This document shows positions 1 to 10,510 of a stretch of DNA of 64,000 bases, piece after piece (within the stretch, counting starts at the first letter, position 1; each line of letters opens with the position of its first letter). This stretch comes from Larix kaempferi. Its lineage: Eukaryota; Streptophyta; Pinopsida; Pinales; Pinaceae. The notes beneath the pieces were generated by a model. The model was not told where the DNA came from, searched no databases, and saw only the letters and a program-made list of their open reading frames with translations. Location: positions 6,508,501 through 6,572,500 of the forward strand of contig BSBM01000461.1 in the NCBI GenBank assembly GCA_027924585.1, given 5' to 3'. The position numbers and the translations under genes are program-made.

Positions 1-1747
1 ATCCTATGAATTTACAGGTCTGCTATATCCACTGAAAAATAAAGCCTCTCAACTTTACTACGTTAGTAAACATTGAAATTTTGATGTACTATTACATTTT
101 CAAATGAAAAGAATAACTTATTATTAATAAAAAAATCAAATCATATTAATATATTAATGAATTTGAATTTAGCTTCCCAATTATATTAAAATAAATTATA
201 CATTTTAAATGATCCACAACCAAATATTATACTGAGAAGGAAATGGAAAAAAAGGAATTTCCTCAACACAACATGCTATTTCCTTATGATGATGCTTTTA
301 CGTTTATGATTACCAACCTTGGAATCAGGTTTGGTTATCCGAAGGTGTAATATCTTCTAAGCTAAGTCAATAGGTAGGAATGTTGGTATTGATATAATTA
401 TGACAAAGTTTTATAAAGGATTAGGAACAATTCCGTTGGCTTGTAGATGACATATTTATGGATAAAAAGCTTGTTGTTATGAGATAATGACATCATGCCT
501 CAAAAACATGTCCCATACAATCTAATGTTAATGGGCGCTCTACATAGAAATTGGAATGTCAACATTTGTGAGTACAATAAATATGTGGATGATTTTGGCC
601 TACTACAACTTTAATATATTGAGTGGATTGATAACCTTCACAATTATATAAGAGATTGTAGCTATGACTAGGAGGAGAGTTAACAATGCAACAAAATCAA
701 GTAATCGAATTTTGTGCATAAAATGAACATAAGACTCCCACCAAATTTCACTGAATCTACGTCTTAACAAAAGAACTCATCGTTTCACGGGATTCCACCC
801 CATCAATCCTTTTAACAGTAATGGCCATAACAGTTGCTACAACCCTAGCGCGAGAAAAATCAATCGAGCTACGCATGACAATACTTGAAACCAGACTTTT
901 TGAACTCCCTATTACGTCATAGGAATCAATACTACTTTCTCCACAACATGTGGCACCCTCAATATCTTCCATCACCGCAATTTACATTTGATAAAAAACT
1001 TGTTCCCAAATAGTAATTACCCCATTCTTTGCTCTAAAAAGGCCTCGGTTAACCTAGAATCCAATCCATACAACATGAACACATCCATATATACACATAG
1101 AATAAATATTAATAAATTTCTCATAGCCCTTCAATAGTGTTCAATATCTCATAGCCCTTCATAGTGAAATGGGACCCCACCCTTCAAATTTGATCCCTGG
1201 TCCCCACTAGACACGGTGACCCCCGGAATTATGACACGTAGGACACGGTGACCCCCGGAATTAATATATTTTTAAAATATATTAAAATTTAAAAATATAG
1301 ACATATAGATCATCCAATAAAATTTAACATTTACAATTACAAATATTCAATAGAAATTACATTTACAATTACAAATATGAAATATTCAATAGAAATTAGA
1401 TCATTCACAAATCACAACACATTTGTCATTCACAATCACAAAACACAATGAGACATTGAGACACATAGATGCAAACTCATCACTGCCTTGATCCTCCTCC
1501 TCCATGCCTGAATCAACAAACTCATCACTGCCTTGATCCTCCTCCTCCTCCTCTCTACCAATCTGACTAACTTACTTTTTAATTGTCAAATGTTTAATTT
1601 TAAGTTTTAAATGTATGTAAGTAAATGCCATTAAATTGCTTATGTGAGTTTGATTTAATACATGTTCAATTTTGAAGAGACGTCATTATATACCATGTAT
1701 ATGTTTCTAATGATTTTCGTATTAATGTCTTTATTGCAGTTGCGGCT
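1..1747. other. AT-rich intergenic DNA with short duplications
   Basis: No intact gene is visible. A 21-bp segment beginning GACACGGTGACCCCC occurs at 1210-1230 and again at 1242-1262. An AT-rich unit of about 45 bp (TTACAATTACAAATAT...) is doubled at 1329-1397. A 32-bp segment is repeated 45 bp apart at 1472-1503 and 1517-1548; on the minus strand it reads as an acidic peptide (EEEDQGSDEF, twice), which resembles the acidic tail of some transposases, but nothing upstream supports a gene. The sequence TTATTGCAG at 1731-1739, just before the gene at 1748, looks like a splice acceptor, so an untranslated exon may lie upstream. Confidence 0.5.
505..769 (+). pseudogene. decayed coding-like stretch, family unknown
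   Basis: One plus-strand frame reads as plausible protein (HVPYNLMLMGALHRNWNV, then CEYNKYVDDFGLLQL, YIEWIDNLHNYIRDCSYD, LPPNFTEST) broken only by in-frame stops near 614, 668, 680 and 710. The composition is protein-like, with aromatic and charged residues spaced as in real coding DNA, while the surroundings are AT-rich and non-coding. I do not recognise the family. It may be an exon of a decayed gene or transposon, or a chance run; the assignment is weak. Confidence 0.25.
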
Positions 1748-3879
1748 ATGGATGCCAATGCCGAAATATTGATTGAGCTTGCCCAATTGAGGGGCATAAG
1801 TGAAGCTTTTAGTGGTGGCGACAGGATTCGCCGTTCACTTGCATCAACCTTGGATGCAATTGTGGACACAATTTCACAATCTACGAATGTCCTGTATGAT
1901 ATTGCATCTTACAGAGAAAGAAAAAGACAACAATATGCTGATGGACTAGATTACAATGCAGTAAAAAAGCTAAAAATATCCAAAGAGGTTATATTTGCAT
2001 TGTTTAGGGACCCTCGGACGGGGGAAATCCCTAATGCAAGCAAGCCGCATATCTCCATTGAGTGGTGCACGTTTCAACCATTTGTTGATAACTGGATGGA
2101 CAGATGGTACATGGTTTTTGATATGCCACCACACAACAACAGGGAAATTCCCTTATATTTCCTTCGAAAGATGTATGCAGAGTTCGTGTTGCATAAACAC
2201 GTTAACTATTTTGACATCTTACAGTTCCAGGGGATCGGTGGGGGGATGCCCCAAAACCGACCCAATGCCAGGCTTCGAGACCAGGATCGCCCTATCCCTG
2301 CACCTCGCAGGCAGTTGCCTGGGCCAGATGTCCCACCAGCACATCGCATTATTCCGCAGACACGGGATGCATTTTTGAGTTTGGCACGGACGGTTGTTCG
2401 CCATGGCAGGATGGTTCAACATATGGGTGAGGAAGGGACATCTGTCCCTGGTGTGGTACATACACCAGCTCGTCACCATGCAGGACCATCAGCTAGTGCA
2501 GGACCATCAGGACCATCCACTACTGCAGGACCATCAGGACCATCCACTAGTGGAGGACCATCAGCTATTCCCCATCCTAGTACTGATCCTCACGAGTGCA
2601 CGTCATGTGGTCGTCCCTGCTATGGTATTGCATCAGATGTTGCCTTCAGTGGCTTTTTGAGAGAGGTATCTTGATGGTTAATTGTAATAAATTCTTCATT
2701 TATTTTCGTCTTTGTACACATATATATAGTTTGAGCTAATATATTAATTTTGTGAACTTGCAGTTGATGATGATTACCGGCAGTGACGCCCCAGATCCGG
2801 ATGTTCCAGACTCGGCAGGCCCATCTTATATACCACCTATTGCCGTATCTCACACCGAGGTAAACATTTTAAAATTTCAGTTTTTTAATACTTGTTAATT
2901 TGTTAATTTCCACATACTTTACATTTTAGTTCATTAATGCTATATACGGTCTAATATTTACAATTATTAAACTTGCAGATGGCAGATCCTTCACAGGGGC
3001 AAGGTAATGTGGAGGTAGTGCCCATGGTCATACCGTCCCCTGAAACGTCTGGGCTCCAGGTAAACAATTAAAAATGACATTTTTTAAATACATGTTTGTT
3101 TGTTGAATCATGCATGTCTAACTACATGAACACTTGCTGACTGTAGGCACCATCCGACACATCTGGCCCATTGCCTGGATTTGCATCTCCCTCCAGGCCA
3201 TTCGTGAACAAGGGTCGTGTGTATGTGAGGCGTTCTACTCCGAGAAAGACTCCAGCTGCCCACGACCATGGGCTTACTCACACCACGGTAATGTATATCC
3301 TTCGATGATATTTGTTGTTTAACTTGAAATCCAGTGCATAAATCGTTTTTGTTAATGTTTGAATTGCATGTTTACTGCAACAGGAACCCGAGTTGTCTGC
3401 TGAGAACCTTGCATCGATGGTTGATGCAGCAGTTAGTGCCGCATCTGCAGTGGCGACTGATCACACACAGGTATGTAACTATTTCAACATTATCTTTACA
3501 TAGTTTATTATTGTTGGACCTATTGTTTATTCATGCATTTCTAACTATTTCAACATTTTTTCATTGTAGCCACCACCAGCAGGAGCAGTGCCTGGCCCCC
3601 CTGGTTCAACCATCCTGGATGTTCAACCGACGGCTCCATCTGCTACACAAGCAACACAATCTCCTTTGTCAGTTGAGGTGAGATGTCCTTCAGTGACCAA
3701 GTGTTTCATGCACTTTCCATGCACCAGTTGATAATTGTTGAGATAATGTATTAGTGTACATAGTTAGTTGAATTTAACAATTGATATTTAATTTGCAGGA
3801 TCCAGGGATGCACATTGATCCTAGGGATGTGCCTAGAGGATCAACGTCGGGAAAGAACAAGAGAAAGCTTGAGTTTTGA
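1748..3879 (+). CDS. uncharacterised seven-exon gene, about 503 aa, all introns phase 0
   Basis: Exons at 1748-2665, 2764-2859, 2979-3059, 3147-3287, 3384-3470, 3570-3677 and 3799-3879 join at canonical GT-AG sites into one open frame. Every exon is a whole number of codons, so all six introns (87-121 bp) are phase 0. Residues 1-165 look folded (a helical start MDANAEILIELAQLRG; the later region FRDPRTGEIP, EWCTFQPFVDNW). Residues 165-240 are Pro/Arg-rich; about 245-276 is a repeated GPS/AGPS tract; a CxxCxxxC motif (CTSCGRPC) lies near 284. The rest is Pro/Ser/Thr-rich and probably disordered, ending in a basic tail (GKNKRKLEF) that could be a nuclear signal. ATG 1748 is the first in-frame Met; an acceptor-like TTGCAG just before it suggests a 5' UTR intron. 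I do not recognise the family. It could be a host gene or an accessory gene of a DNA transposon. Exon structure is inferred without transcript data. Confidence 0.6.
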
Positions 3880-3884
3880 TAGTT

Positions 3885-4180
3885 TTGGATAGTTTTGGAC
3901 ACATGTGCTTTTGGATACTTTTGTATATATATGTACTTTTCGATACATTCAGTTTTGGAGACATGTACATTGACTTTATTGTGCATGTACTTTTGGAGAC
4001 ATGTACATTGACTTCATTGGATACATGTACTTTTCGATACTTTTGGATATACATGTACTTTTGGAGACATGCACTTTTGGAGACATGCACTTTTGGAGAC
4101 TTTTGGATATACATGTACTTTTGGAGACATGCACTTTTGGATATATATGTACTTTTGGATACATGTACTTGTGTCATTCT
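3885..4180. repeat. minisatellite after the 1748-3879 gene
   Basis: About 300 bp built of a degenerate 15-16 bp unit resembling ACATGTACTTTTGGAG or ACATGCACTTTTGGAT. It begins a few bases after the stop codon of the upstream gene and so may form part of its 3' UTR. Overlapping ORFs on both strands here are by-products of the periodicity. Confidence 0.8.
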
Positions 4181-5090
4181 AATGTGCTGATTTGTGTGGA
4201 TTATCTATTACTCATGAATGCACTATGTCAAAAGAACAAACTATTATATTCAAAGGTTTCAACGAATTCACTACATGCATGCACTAATTGGTATCTAATT
4301 AAAATTTGTGATTTTGGATGATCATTACAAGTTATGTCAAAGTTCTTGCTCGTGTAATTTAATCAAACTAAATGCAATACAATGTTTTCAAGGTTTCAAC
4401 GAACTCACTCATGCACACCCATTGCCATCAACTACCAATGAAAGTCTAACATTATGAGGTTCTTCTTAAAAAATGGGTAATATTTCCTTGATGATCGTAA
4501 ATTGAGAACCATTTGTAGCCACTCATATAATACCATCTTCACTTATCTTTGTACATGATAATCCATATAATGTGCTATGTTTTTTAACCTAAACAATCAT
4601 CAAAAACCTAGAATTATAGGGATATGACAAAGAACCTTATGGGGCACCTTATATATTAACCTTGTGTATACATTAGGATCTTTGTCATACCATTGTTTGA
4701 AATGTCATTCAATACCTTCAATTTTATCAACATCAAATTAGTAGACAAAGTGACCCATCTTTGATCTCTTGTATAGGCCTTTGTGTGCCTTATCAATAAG
4801 ATGTACATCATGAATATTATCATAGGTCTCATACATAGGTGCATCCTCATCCATGCAAACAAAGGTGTCATGGATCAACCTATTATCCCTTTATTCTCAA
4901 TAATATTAGTATCATTATCTTCCATAGGATCAAATTCAACTCCATCACCCCCATTATTACTACTCTAAATTACAGCCTTAGGAGTTTTGATCATGTGTTT
5001 TTGTCTCTTTAGGAGTTTTGAAATATTATACTCTTTCAAAAATAATATGGAAGTTCAAATATTTAAAAGTGGCTTAAATTATAAAATGGG
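4181..5090. other. intergenic, nothing recognised
   Basis: AT-rich sequence without coding periodicity, repeat structure or a recognised RNA gene. It runs from the minisatellite to the first base of the 358-bp repeat array. Confidence 0.6.
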
Positions 5091-6757
5091 CGGAAATTCA
5101 CCAAGTGTCCCTTAACGGCATTTTCATGCGACTTGCAACTCGACATAACTCGGAAACTGGACGTCGGACCGACGAACCGTCGACTCCGTTGGTCTCCTGG
5201 CGTGCGATTACCTCTAGGGGGCCCTCTCCCTCGTCTCCCCATGGCCCAGTGGCTTCATTGTGCATTCATTTCGTAAACTAGGGTTTTGCTCAGTGTAATT
5301 GCATGCAATCTCGCATTGGTAGGTCAACTCTGCAAAAACCTCCCCCGAGCCAGTGTTGGCAGTGTTCCCACGTCGGCATTGCCCACACACACTTGCGGGA
5401 GCCAACGGCACGCAATCTTCTTGCTCCATTTGCTTTTTGGCTCCCGGACGGAAATTCACCAAGTGTCCCTGAACGGCATTTTCATGCGACTTGCAACTCG
5501 ACATAACTCGGAAACCGGACGTCAGACCGACGAACCGTCGACTCCGTTGGTCTCCTGGCGTGCGATTACCTCTAGGGGGCCCTCTCCCTCGTCTCCCCAT
5601 GGCCCAGTGGCTTCATTGTGCATTCATTTCGTAAACTAGGGTTTTGCTCAGTTTAATTGCATGCAATCTCGCATTGGTGGGTCAACTCTGCAAAAACCTC
5701 CCCCGAGCCAGTGTTGGCAGTGTTCCCACGTCGGCATTTCCCACACACACTTGCGGGAGCCAACGGCACGTAATCTTCTTGCTCCGTTTGCTTTTTGGCT
5801 CCCGGACGGAAATTCACCAAGTGTCCCTGAACGGCATTTTCATGCGACTTGCAACTCGACATAACTCGGAAACCGGACGTCGGACCGACGAACTGTCGAC
5901 TCCGTTGGTCTCCTGGCGTGCGATTACCTCTAGGGGGCCCTCTCCCTCGTCTCCCCATTGCCCAGTGGCTTCATTGTGCATTCATTTCGTAAACTAGGGT
6001 TTTGCTCAGTGTAATTGCATGCAATCTCGCATTGGTAGGTCAACTCTGCAAAAACCTCCCCCGAGCCAGTGTTGGCAGTGTTCCCACGTCGGCATTGCCC
6101 ACACACACTTGCGGGAGCCAACGGCACGCAATCTTCCTGCTCCGTTTGCTTTTTGGCTCCCGGACGGAAATTCACCAAGTGTCCCTGAACGCCATTTTCA
6201 TGCGACTTGCAACTCGACATAACTCGGAAACCGGACGTCGGACCGACGAACCGTCGACTCCGTTGGTCTCCTGGCATGCGATTACCTCTAGGGGGCCCTC
6301 TCCCTCGTCTCCCCATGGCCCAGTGGCTTCATTGTGCATTCATTTCGTAAACTAGGGTTTTGCTCAGTGTAATTGCATGCAATCTCGCATTGGTAGGTCA
6401 ACTCTGCAAAAACCTCCCCCGAGCCAGTGTTGGCAGTGTTCCCACGTCGGCATTTCCCACACACACTTGCGGGAGCCAACGGCACGCAATCTTCCTGCTC
6501 CGTTTGCTTTTTGGCTCCCGGACGGAAATTCACCAAGTGTCCCTGAACGACATTTTCATGCGACTTGCAACTCGACATAACTCGGAAACCGGACGTCGGA
6601 CCGACGAACCGTCGACTCCGTTGGTCTCCTGGCATGCGATTACCTCTAGGGGGCCCTCTCCCTCGTCTCCCCATGGCCCAGTGGCTTCATTGTGCATTCA
6701 TTTCGTAAACTAGGGTTTTGCTCAGTGTAATTGCATGCAATCTCGCATTGGTGGGTT
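5091..6757. repeat. 358-bp tandem repeat array, subfamily A (about 4.7 copies)
   Basis: Copies follow one another with a 358-bp period: equivalent positions occur at 5286, 5644, 6002 and 6360. Each monomer is GC-richer than its surroundings and includes GACGAACCGTCGACTCCGTT, a CTAGGGGGCCCTCTCC box and AACTAGGGTTTTGCTCAGTG. Copies differ by scattered point changes. The array starts abruptly at CGGAAATTCACC (5091) and ends inside a monomer at CGCATTGGTGGGTT. ORFs of 117-128 codons recur in every copy on both strands because the unit is highly similar between copies; they are not genes. The family name is unknown to me. The length fits a satellite monomer or a tandem repeat carried by a transposon. 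Confidence 0.9.
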
Positions 6758-7212
6758 AAACTTGCTCACCTTGCAAACATCATCCATCAAACAGAAATTT
6801 GATGGAGTTGAAATCAATGGATTGCTTGTCACAATAGGCATTCATAAGTTTGCGTAATTGAATACTCCTCTTAATCCCTAAAAAATACTTCATTCCCATC
6901 CTGCAGATCCCAAACAATGTCAAAGGTAAGAAGGATTTCCATATAATCCAAATATATGTTTTTTTTCAAATATATTTTACATGGAAACATAGCAAAATGG
7001 AATCTAATATTTCGTTTGCACACGGAAGAAAAGATTGGCAAGGCCAACATTGGCTTCCTTTTGGATTAATATCTCCATTTATAATTCCATAGATTTATAG
7101 AGTTGTCTTAATCCTAACTGTATACATTGCATGAGAATAAACACCATCAATCTCATTTTTGAGACTTGGTTGTCATGTTAATGCAAATGTAAATGTAAAG
7201 GTTGCCTTTACA
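6758..7212. other. non-repetitive insert splitting the array, left part
   Basis: The 358-bp array stops at about 6757 and resumes at 8311, so 6758-8310 is foreign to it. This left part is AT-rich and shows no recognisable gene. It leads directly into the transposase relic at 7213. Confidence 0.5.
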
Positions 7213-7850
7213 GGACTTTTGAAACTGAGTGTGGGAAAGGGGATCATGATCGAGATGTTGTGTAGGTAAACATTATATTCTGCAGGTAAAAATGGAAGTT
7301 TACGAGAAATTCTCTCATTAGTTACACAAAATCTATTGTTGAATGGTGTTCTTCAATAATTGTAGATGGAACAAGAAGACGAGATATTTTTGGGAGGTGG
7401 TTGATGTAGATCAATCACATAGAATAATGCATGGAATTTGTGGATTTCATTTAGTTTGAAACTCAAACAATGTTATAGTAGAAATATGAACAAGAAAATT
7501 CTATCACTCGCCATTATTCTAGGTATAAATATTGAATTATCCTAGTTGGATGAGGACTAATCAACCATTTCACCACATTATGATCATGTCTCAAATCTTG
7601 TACAACCAAGTTTTGTGAATATGAGATTAAATCTTATCAACTAGCATGAATACATTACATTTTGTCTATTTAGTGGACTCACACGTTGGAACTGATGTTT
7701 TTTAAAATGAACATATATGCAATGGTTTCCCTGAAAGATAATTAATGGGGCCAAGGTATGATACTTCAAGCCTCATTGTGAACATGAAAAGTTAATGGAG
7801 ATCATTAGTAATAGACATGATCCAAATGGTCTACTTAGATGACCATAGGT
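7213..7850 (+). pseudogene. decayed transposase fragment, relative of the 10511-13863 gene
   Basis: Read on the plus strand, this stretch aligns with the C-terminal half of the minus-strand transposase at 10511-13863. Matching landmarks in order are the GxGKGxHD block (7231-7255), the segment around TTTTTGGGAGGTGGTTGATG (about 7385-7410) against its counterpart TTTTTTGGGAGGTGGTAGAC, the stretch ATTATGATCATGTCTCAAATCTTGTACAAC against GATCATGTCTCAGACCTTGTACAAC, and the C-terminal segment ATGGAGATCATTAGTAATAG (7795 on) against ATGGAGACCATCAGTATAAG. It has many stops and small indels and diverges far more than the intact-looking copy. The N-terminal and first acidic motifs are absent. The intron between the last two coding exons appears retained in altered form, arguing for a DNA-level copy rather than a retrocopy. 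Confidence 0.7.
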
Positions 7851-8310
7851 AAGTAGATAAGTAAGATTGCCTAACATGGTCACTCTTGTGTTATATTCCA
7901 AGGTATATGGGTTGTTTGTTAATTTTGTTAATTTTTCAATTCATTTATCCAAAGAATCATAAGCACATGAAATCCCATCAATAAGAACAATGGTCTTTTT
8001 CAACACCACCAAAGAAAAAATCAGAAAAATAAAATGACCTACTTCAAAAATTATTTTATGGCTTATTGTGCATGGTCCATCAAACAAAAGGTAAACAAAC
8101 ACAATTATATGGCCTACAATGTAGGTCTTTTGATGCTCTATTTCACAAGGTTTTAACAAACACACTTGTTGTGATCATCATTAAAGTCTACAATTTCTTT
8201 CAATGAATGTGCCAAATTGACCTAACAACATAGGAAATTGAAAACCACATCCATTGAAAGGAATAATTCAGTTTTTTTTGTCATGAATTAATTTACTATC
8301 ATGGATTTAT
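7851..8310. other. insert splitting the array, right part
   Basis: AT-rich sequence after the transposase relic, without recognised features. It ends in ATGGATTTATGGCTCCCGG, where GGCTCCCGG is part of the array monomer joined out of register to CAGTGTTCCCACG. The resumed array therefore begins at a rearranged junction. Confidence 0.5.
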
Positions 8311-8591
8311 GGCTCCCGGCAGTGTTCCCACGTCGGCATTGCCCACACACACTTGCGGGAGCCAACGGCACGCAATTTTCCTGCTCCATTTGCTTTTTGG
8401 CTCCCGGACGGAAATTCACCAAGTGTCCCTGAACGGCATTTTCATGCGACTTGCAACTCGACATAACTCGGAAACCGGACGTCGGACCGACGAACCGTCG
8501 ACTCCATTGGTCTCCTGGCGTGCGATTACCTCTAGGGGGACCTCTCCCTCGTCTCCCCATGGCCCAGTGGCTTCATTGTGCATTCATTTCG
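8311..8591. repeat. partial 358-bp repeat, subfamily A
   Basis: One incomplete A-type monomer, nearly identical to those at 5091-6757. About 35 bp that should link the two parts of the broken array are missing relative to an intact monomer. Its right end merges into subfamily B within the block shared by both (AAACTAGGGTTTTGCTCAGTG). Confidence 0.85.
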
Positions 8592-9453
8592 TAAACTAGG
8601 GTTTTGCTCAGTGTGGGAGTGTGCAATTTTTGCACACAGGGGTCAACTTTGGAAAATCATCCACCGGGCAAGTATGGCTAGTGTTCCTAGCCCGAACCTA
8701 TCTAGACACACCTGCAGGACTCCCCGGAACCCGGTTTTGTTGCATGGTTGGAGTTCTATGCCCCCGGTAGGTATCCAGCAGGTGTCCCTGAAGGCCTTCT
8801 GGTAGTGAGACGGGACGAGCCATAGAATGAAGACCGTGGCTCGGATCGACGAACCGTCGACTCCGTTGGATTCAGCACACCGGGATAGTGCCAGGGGTGC
8901 CCCTCCCCTCCTACCCGGTGGCCCATGTGTCACCTTGCAGGTCCATCTTTGAAACTAGGGTTTTGCTCAGTGTGGGAGTGTGCAATTTTTGCACACGGGG
9001 GTCAACTTTGGAAAATCATCCACCGGGCAAGTATGGCTAGTGTTCCTAGCCCGAACCTGTCTAGACACACCTGCAGGTCTCCCCGGAACCCGGTTTTGTT
9101 GCATGGTTGGAGTTCTATGCCCCCGGTAGGTATCCAGCAGGTGTCCCTGAAGGCCTTCTGGTAGTGAGACGGGACGAGCCATAGAATGAAGACCGTGGCT
9201 CGGATCGACGAACCGTCGACTCCGTTGGATTCAGCACACCGGGATAGTGCCAGGGGTGCCCCTCCCCTCCTACCCGGTGGCCCATGTGTCACCTTGCAGG
9301 TCCATCTTTGAAACTAGGGTTTTGCTCAGTGTGGGAGTGTGCAATTTTTGCACACGGGGGTCAACTTTGGAAAATCATCCACCGGGCGGGTATGGCTAGT
9401 GTTCCTAGCCCAAACCTGCCTAGACACTTTGGAAACTAGGGTTTTGCAGGTCC
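8592..9453. repeat. 359-bp tandem repeat, subfamily B (about 2.3 copies)
   Basis: Equivalent positions recur 359 bp apart (8643 and 9002; 8933 and 9292). The unit aligns with subfamily A along its whole length: both have GGTCAACT(C/T)TG, GTGTCCCTGAA, GACGAACCGTCGACTCCGTT and AAACTAGGGTTTTGCTCAGTG in the same order at the same spacing, but much of the rest has diverged. The last copy is broken and scrambled at about 9420-9453, where a second AACTAGGGTTTTG is joined to GCAGGTCCAT. The ORFs in each copy are repeat artefacts. Confidence 0.88.
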
Positions 9454-10510
9454 ATGATGATGATGAAGATGTTGATGATGATGGCTTGGTCTAAGGTGGT
9501 GCTCTCAACTAGCTAATTCATTATGAAATATTTAACAAGACATGAATTAAATTTAATAGAAGTGTATTGTTTAATATAGTGAGCATGAATTGAATTAATT
9601 TTGTTGGGTGAAGCCAATAACCAACATGATGAACATAATATAATTTTAGGGTTTACTGATCATATGTAAAAAATGGATTAAAAAACACAATTATTATAAT
9701 TTTAGTTTAATGTTTATCCACTTTAATCCATATATTTTTTAGTTTTGACTATGAATACACAATAATTATTATATATATATGTGTGTGTTTTTGTGTGGAT
9801 AACTTAGAGATGTATAATAAAAATGGGTAAAAGGTGGTTGTCACTAGAGACTTTCATAGTTGTATAGTGAAAATGTAATAGCTATTAAAATTTGGATTAG
9901 AAAATTATTAAAGAAAATAAATTCTATAGAAATGGGTAAAAGGTGGTTGTCGCTAGATTAAGAGAGACTTTCATAGTTGTATAGTGTACAATTGTCTAGT
10001 GGTTATGGCAGTGATGTGTAAAATCTTATGATCACATGAAAGAGATCACAAATAGGTTCATAAAACTAAGAACAACAATACTTTGAGCAATTTTTCAAAG
10101 GAAACTAGAATAGAGCCAGTAAAGAGAAAAAAATACTAAAAACTTGATTTCATACTAAAATGAATGAAAAATGGTTTTACATAAAGAAATTTGAATTACT
10201 CAAGGAACCAATTCGATTGTCTAGTGATTCATAAGGATTTAGTTGGGATTAACATAGAGCTTAAATGCCCTTAAAGTTAGCTAAGCAACCTCTCAAACAT
10301 GATTAATATATGGTTTACTGATCATATGAACATAATATAATTTTAATCCATCTCTTGTAAATTTGGAATATCAAGAACGCAAAATTGACATATTCATATG
10401 AAACATACATGTGAAAATTGAGCATATATCAATATTCAATTACAAATAGTGAAAATAGTATAGTATTAAAAGTATGTAACGTACCTCATCATGCTAGATC
10501 CCACCTATTA
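9454..10510. other. intergenic with a short GAT run and a direct repeat
   Basis: Starts with a short GATGATGATGAAGATG run (9454-9480) like the large block at 14.8-17.4 kb. A roughly 50-bp direct repeat (AAATGGGTAAAAGGTGGTTG through TTTCATAGTTGTATAGTG) lies at 9821-9870 and 9930-9987. The rest is AT-rich. No terminal inverted repeat for the adjacent transposase gene could be recognised. Confidence 0.5.

Noticed and set aside
1440-1560. Minus-strand acidic tail of a hAT-type transposase
   Set aside because: Only a duplicated EEEDQGSDEF-like peptide is visible, with no dimerisation domain upstream.
3774-4321. Overlapping ORFs after the seven-exon gene
   Set aside because: They follow a 15-16 bp minisatellite on both strands, a typical artefact.
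5214-6713. Repeated ORFs of 117-128 codons on both strands
   Set aside because: They recur once per 358-bp unit on both strands, with no domain and no start context; they are produced by the similarity of the tandem copies.
8592-8614. CTAGGGTTTTG as a telomere repeat
   Set aside because: The plant telomere unit is TTTAGGG in tandem; here a single similar word occurs once per 359-bp unit.
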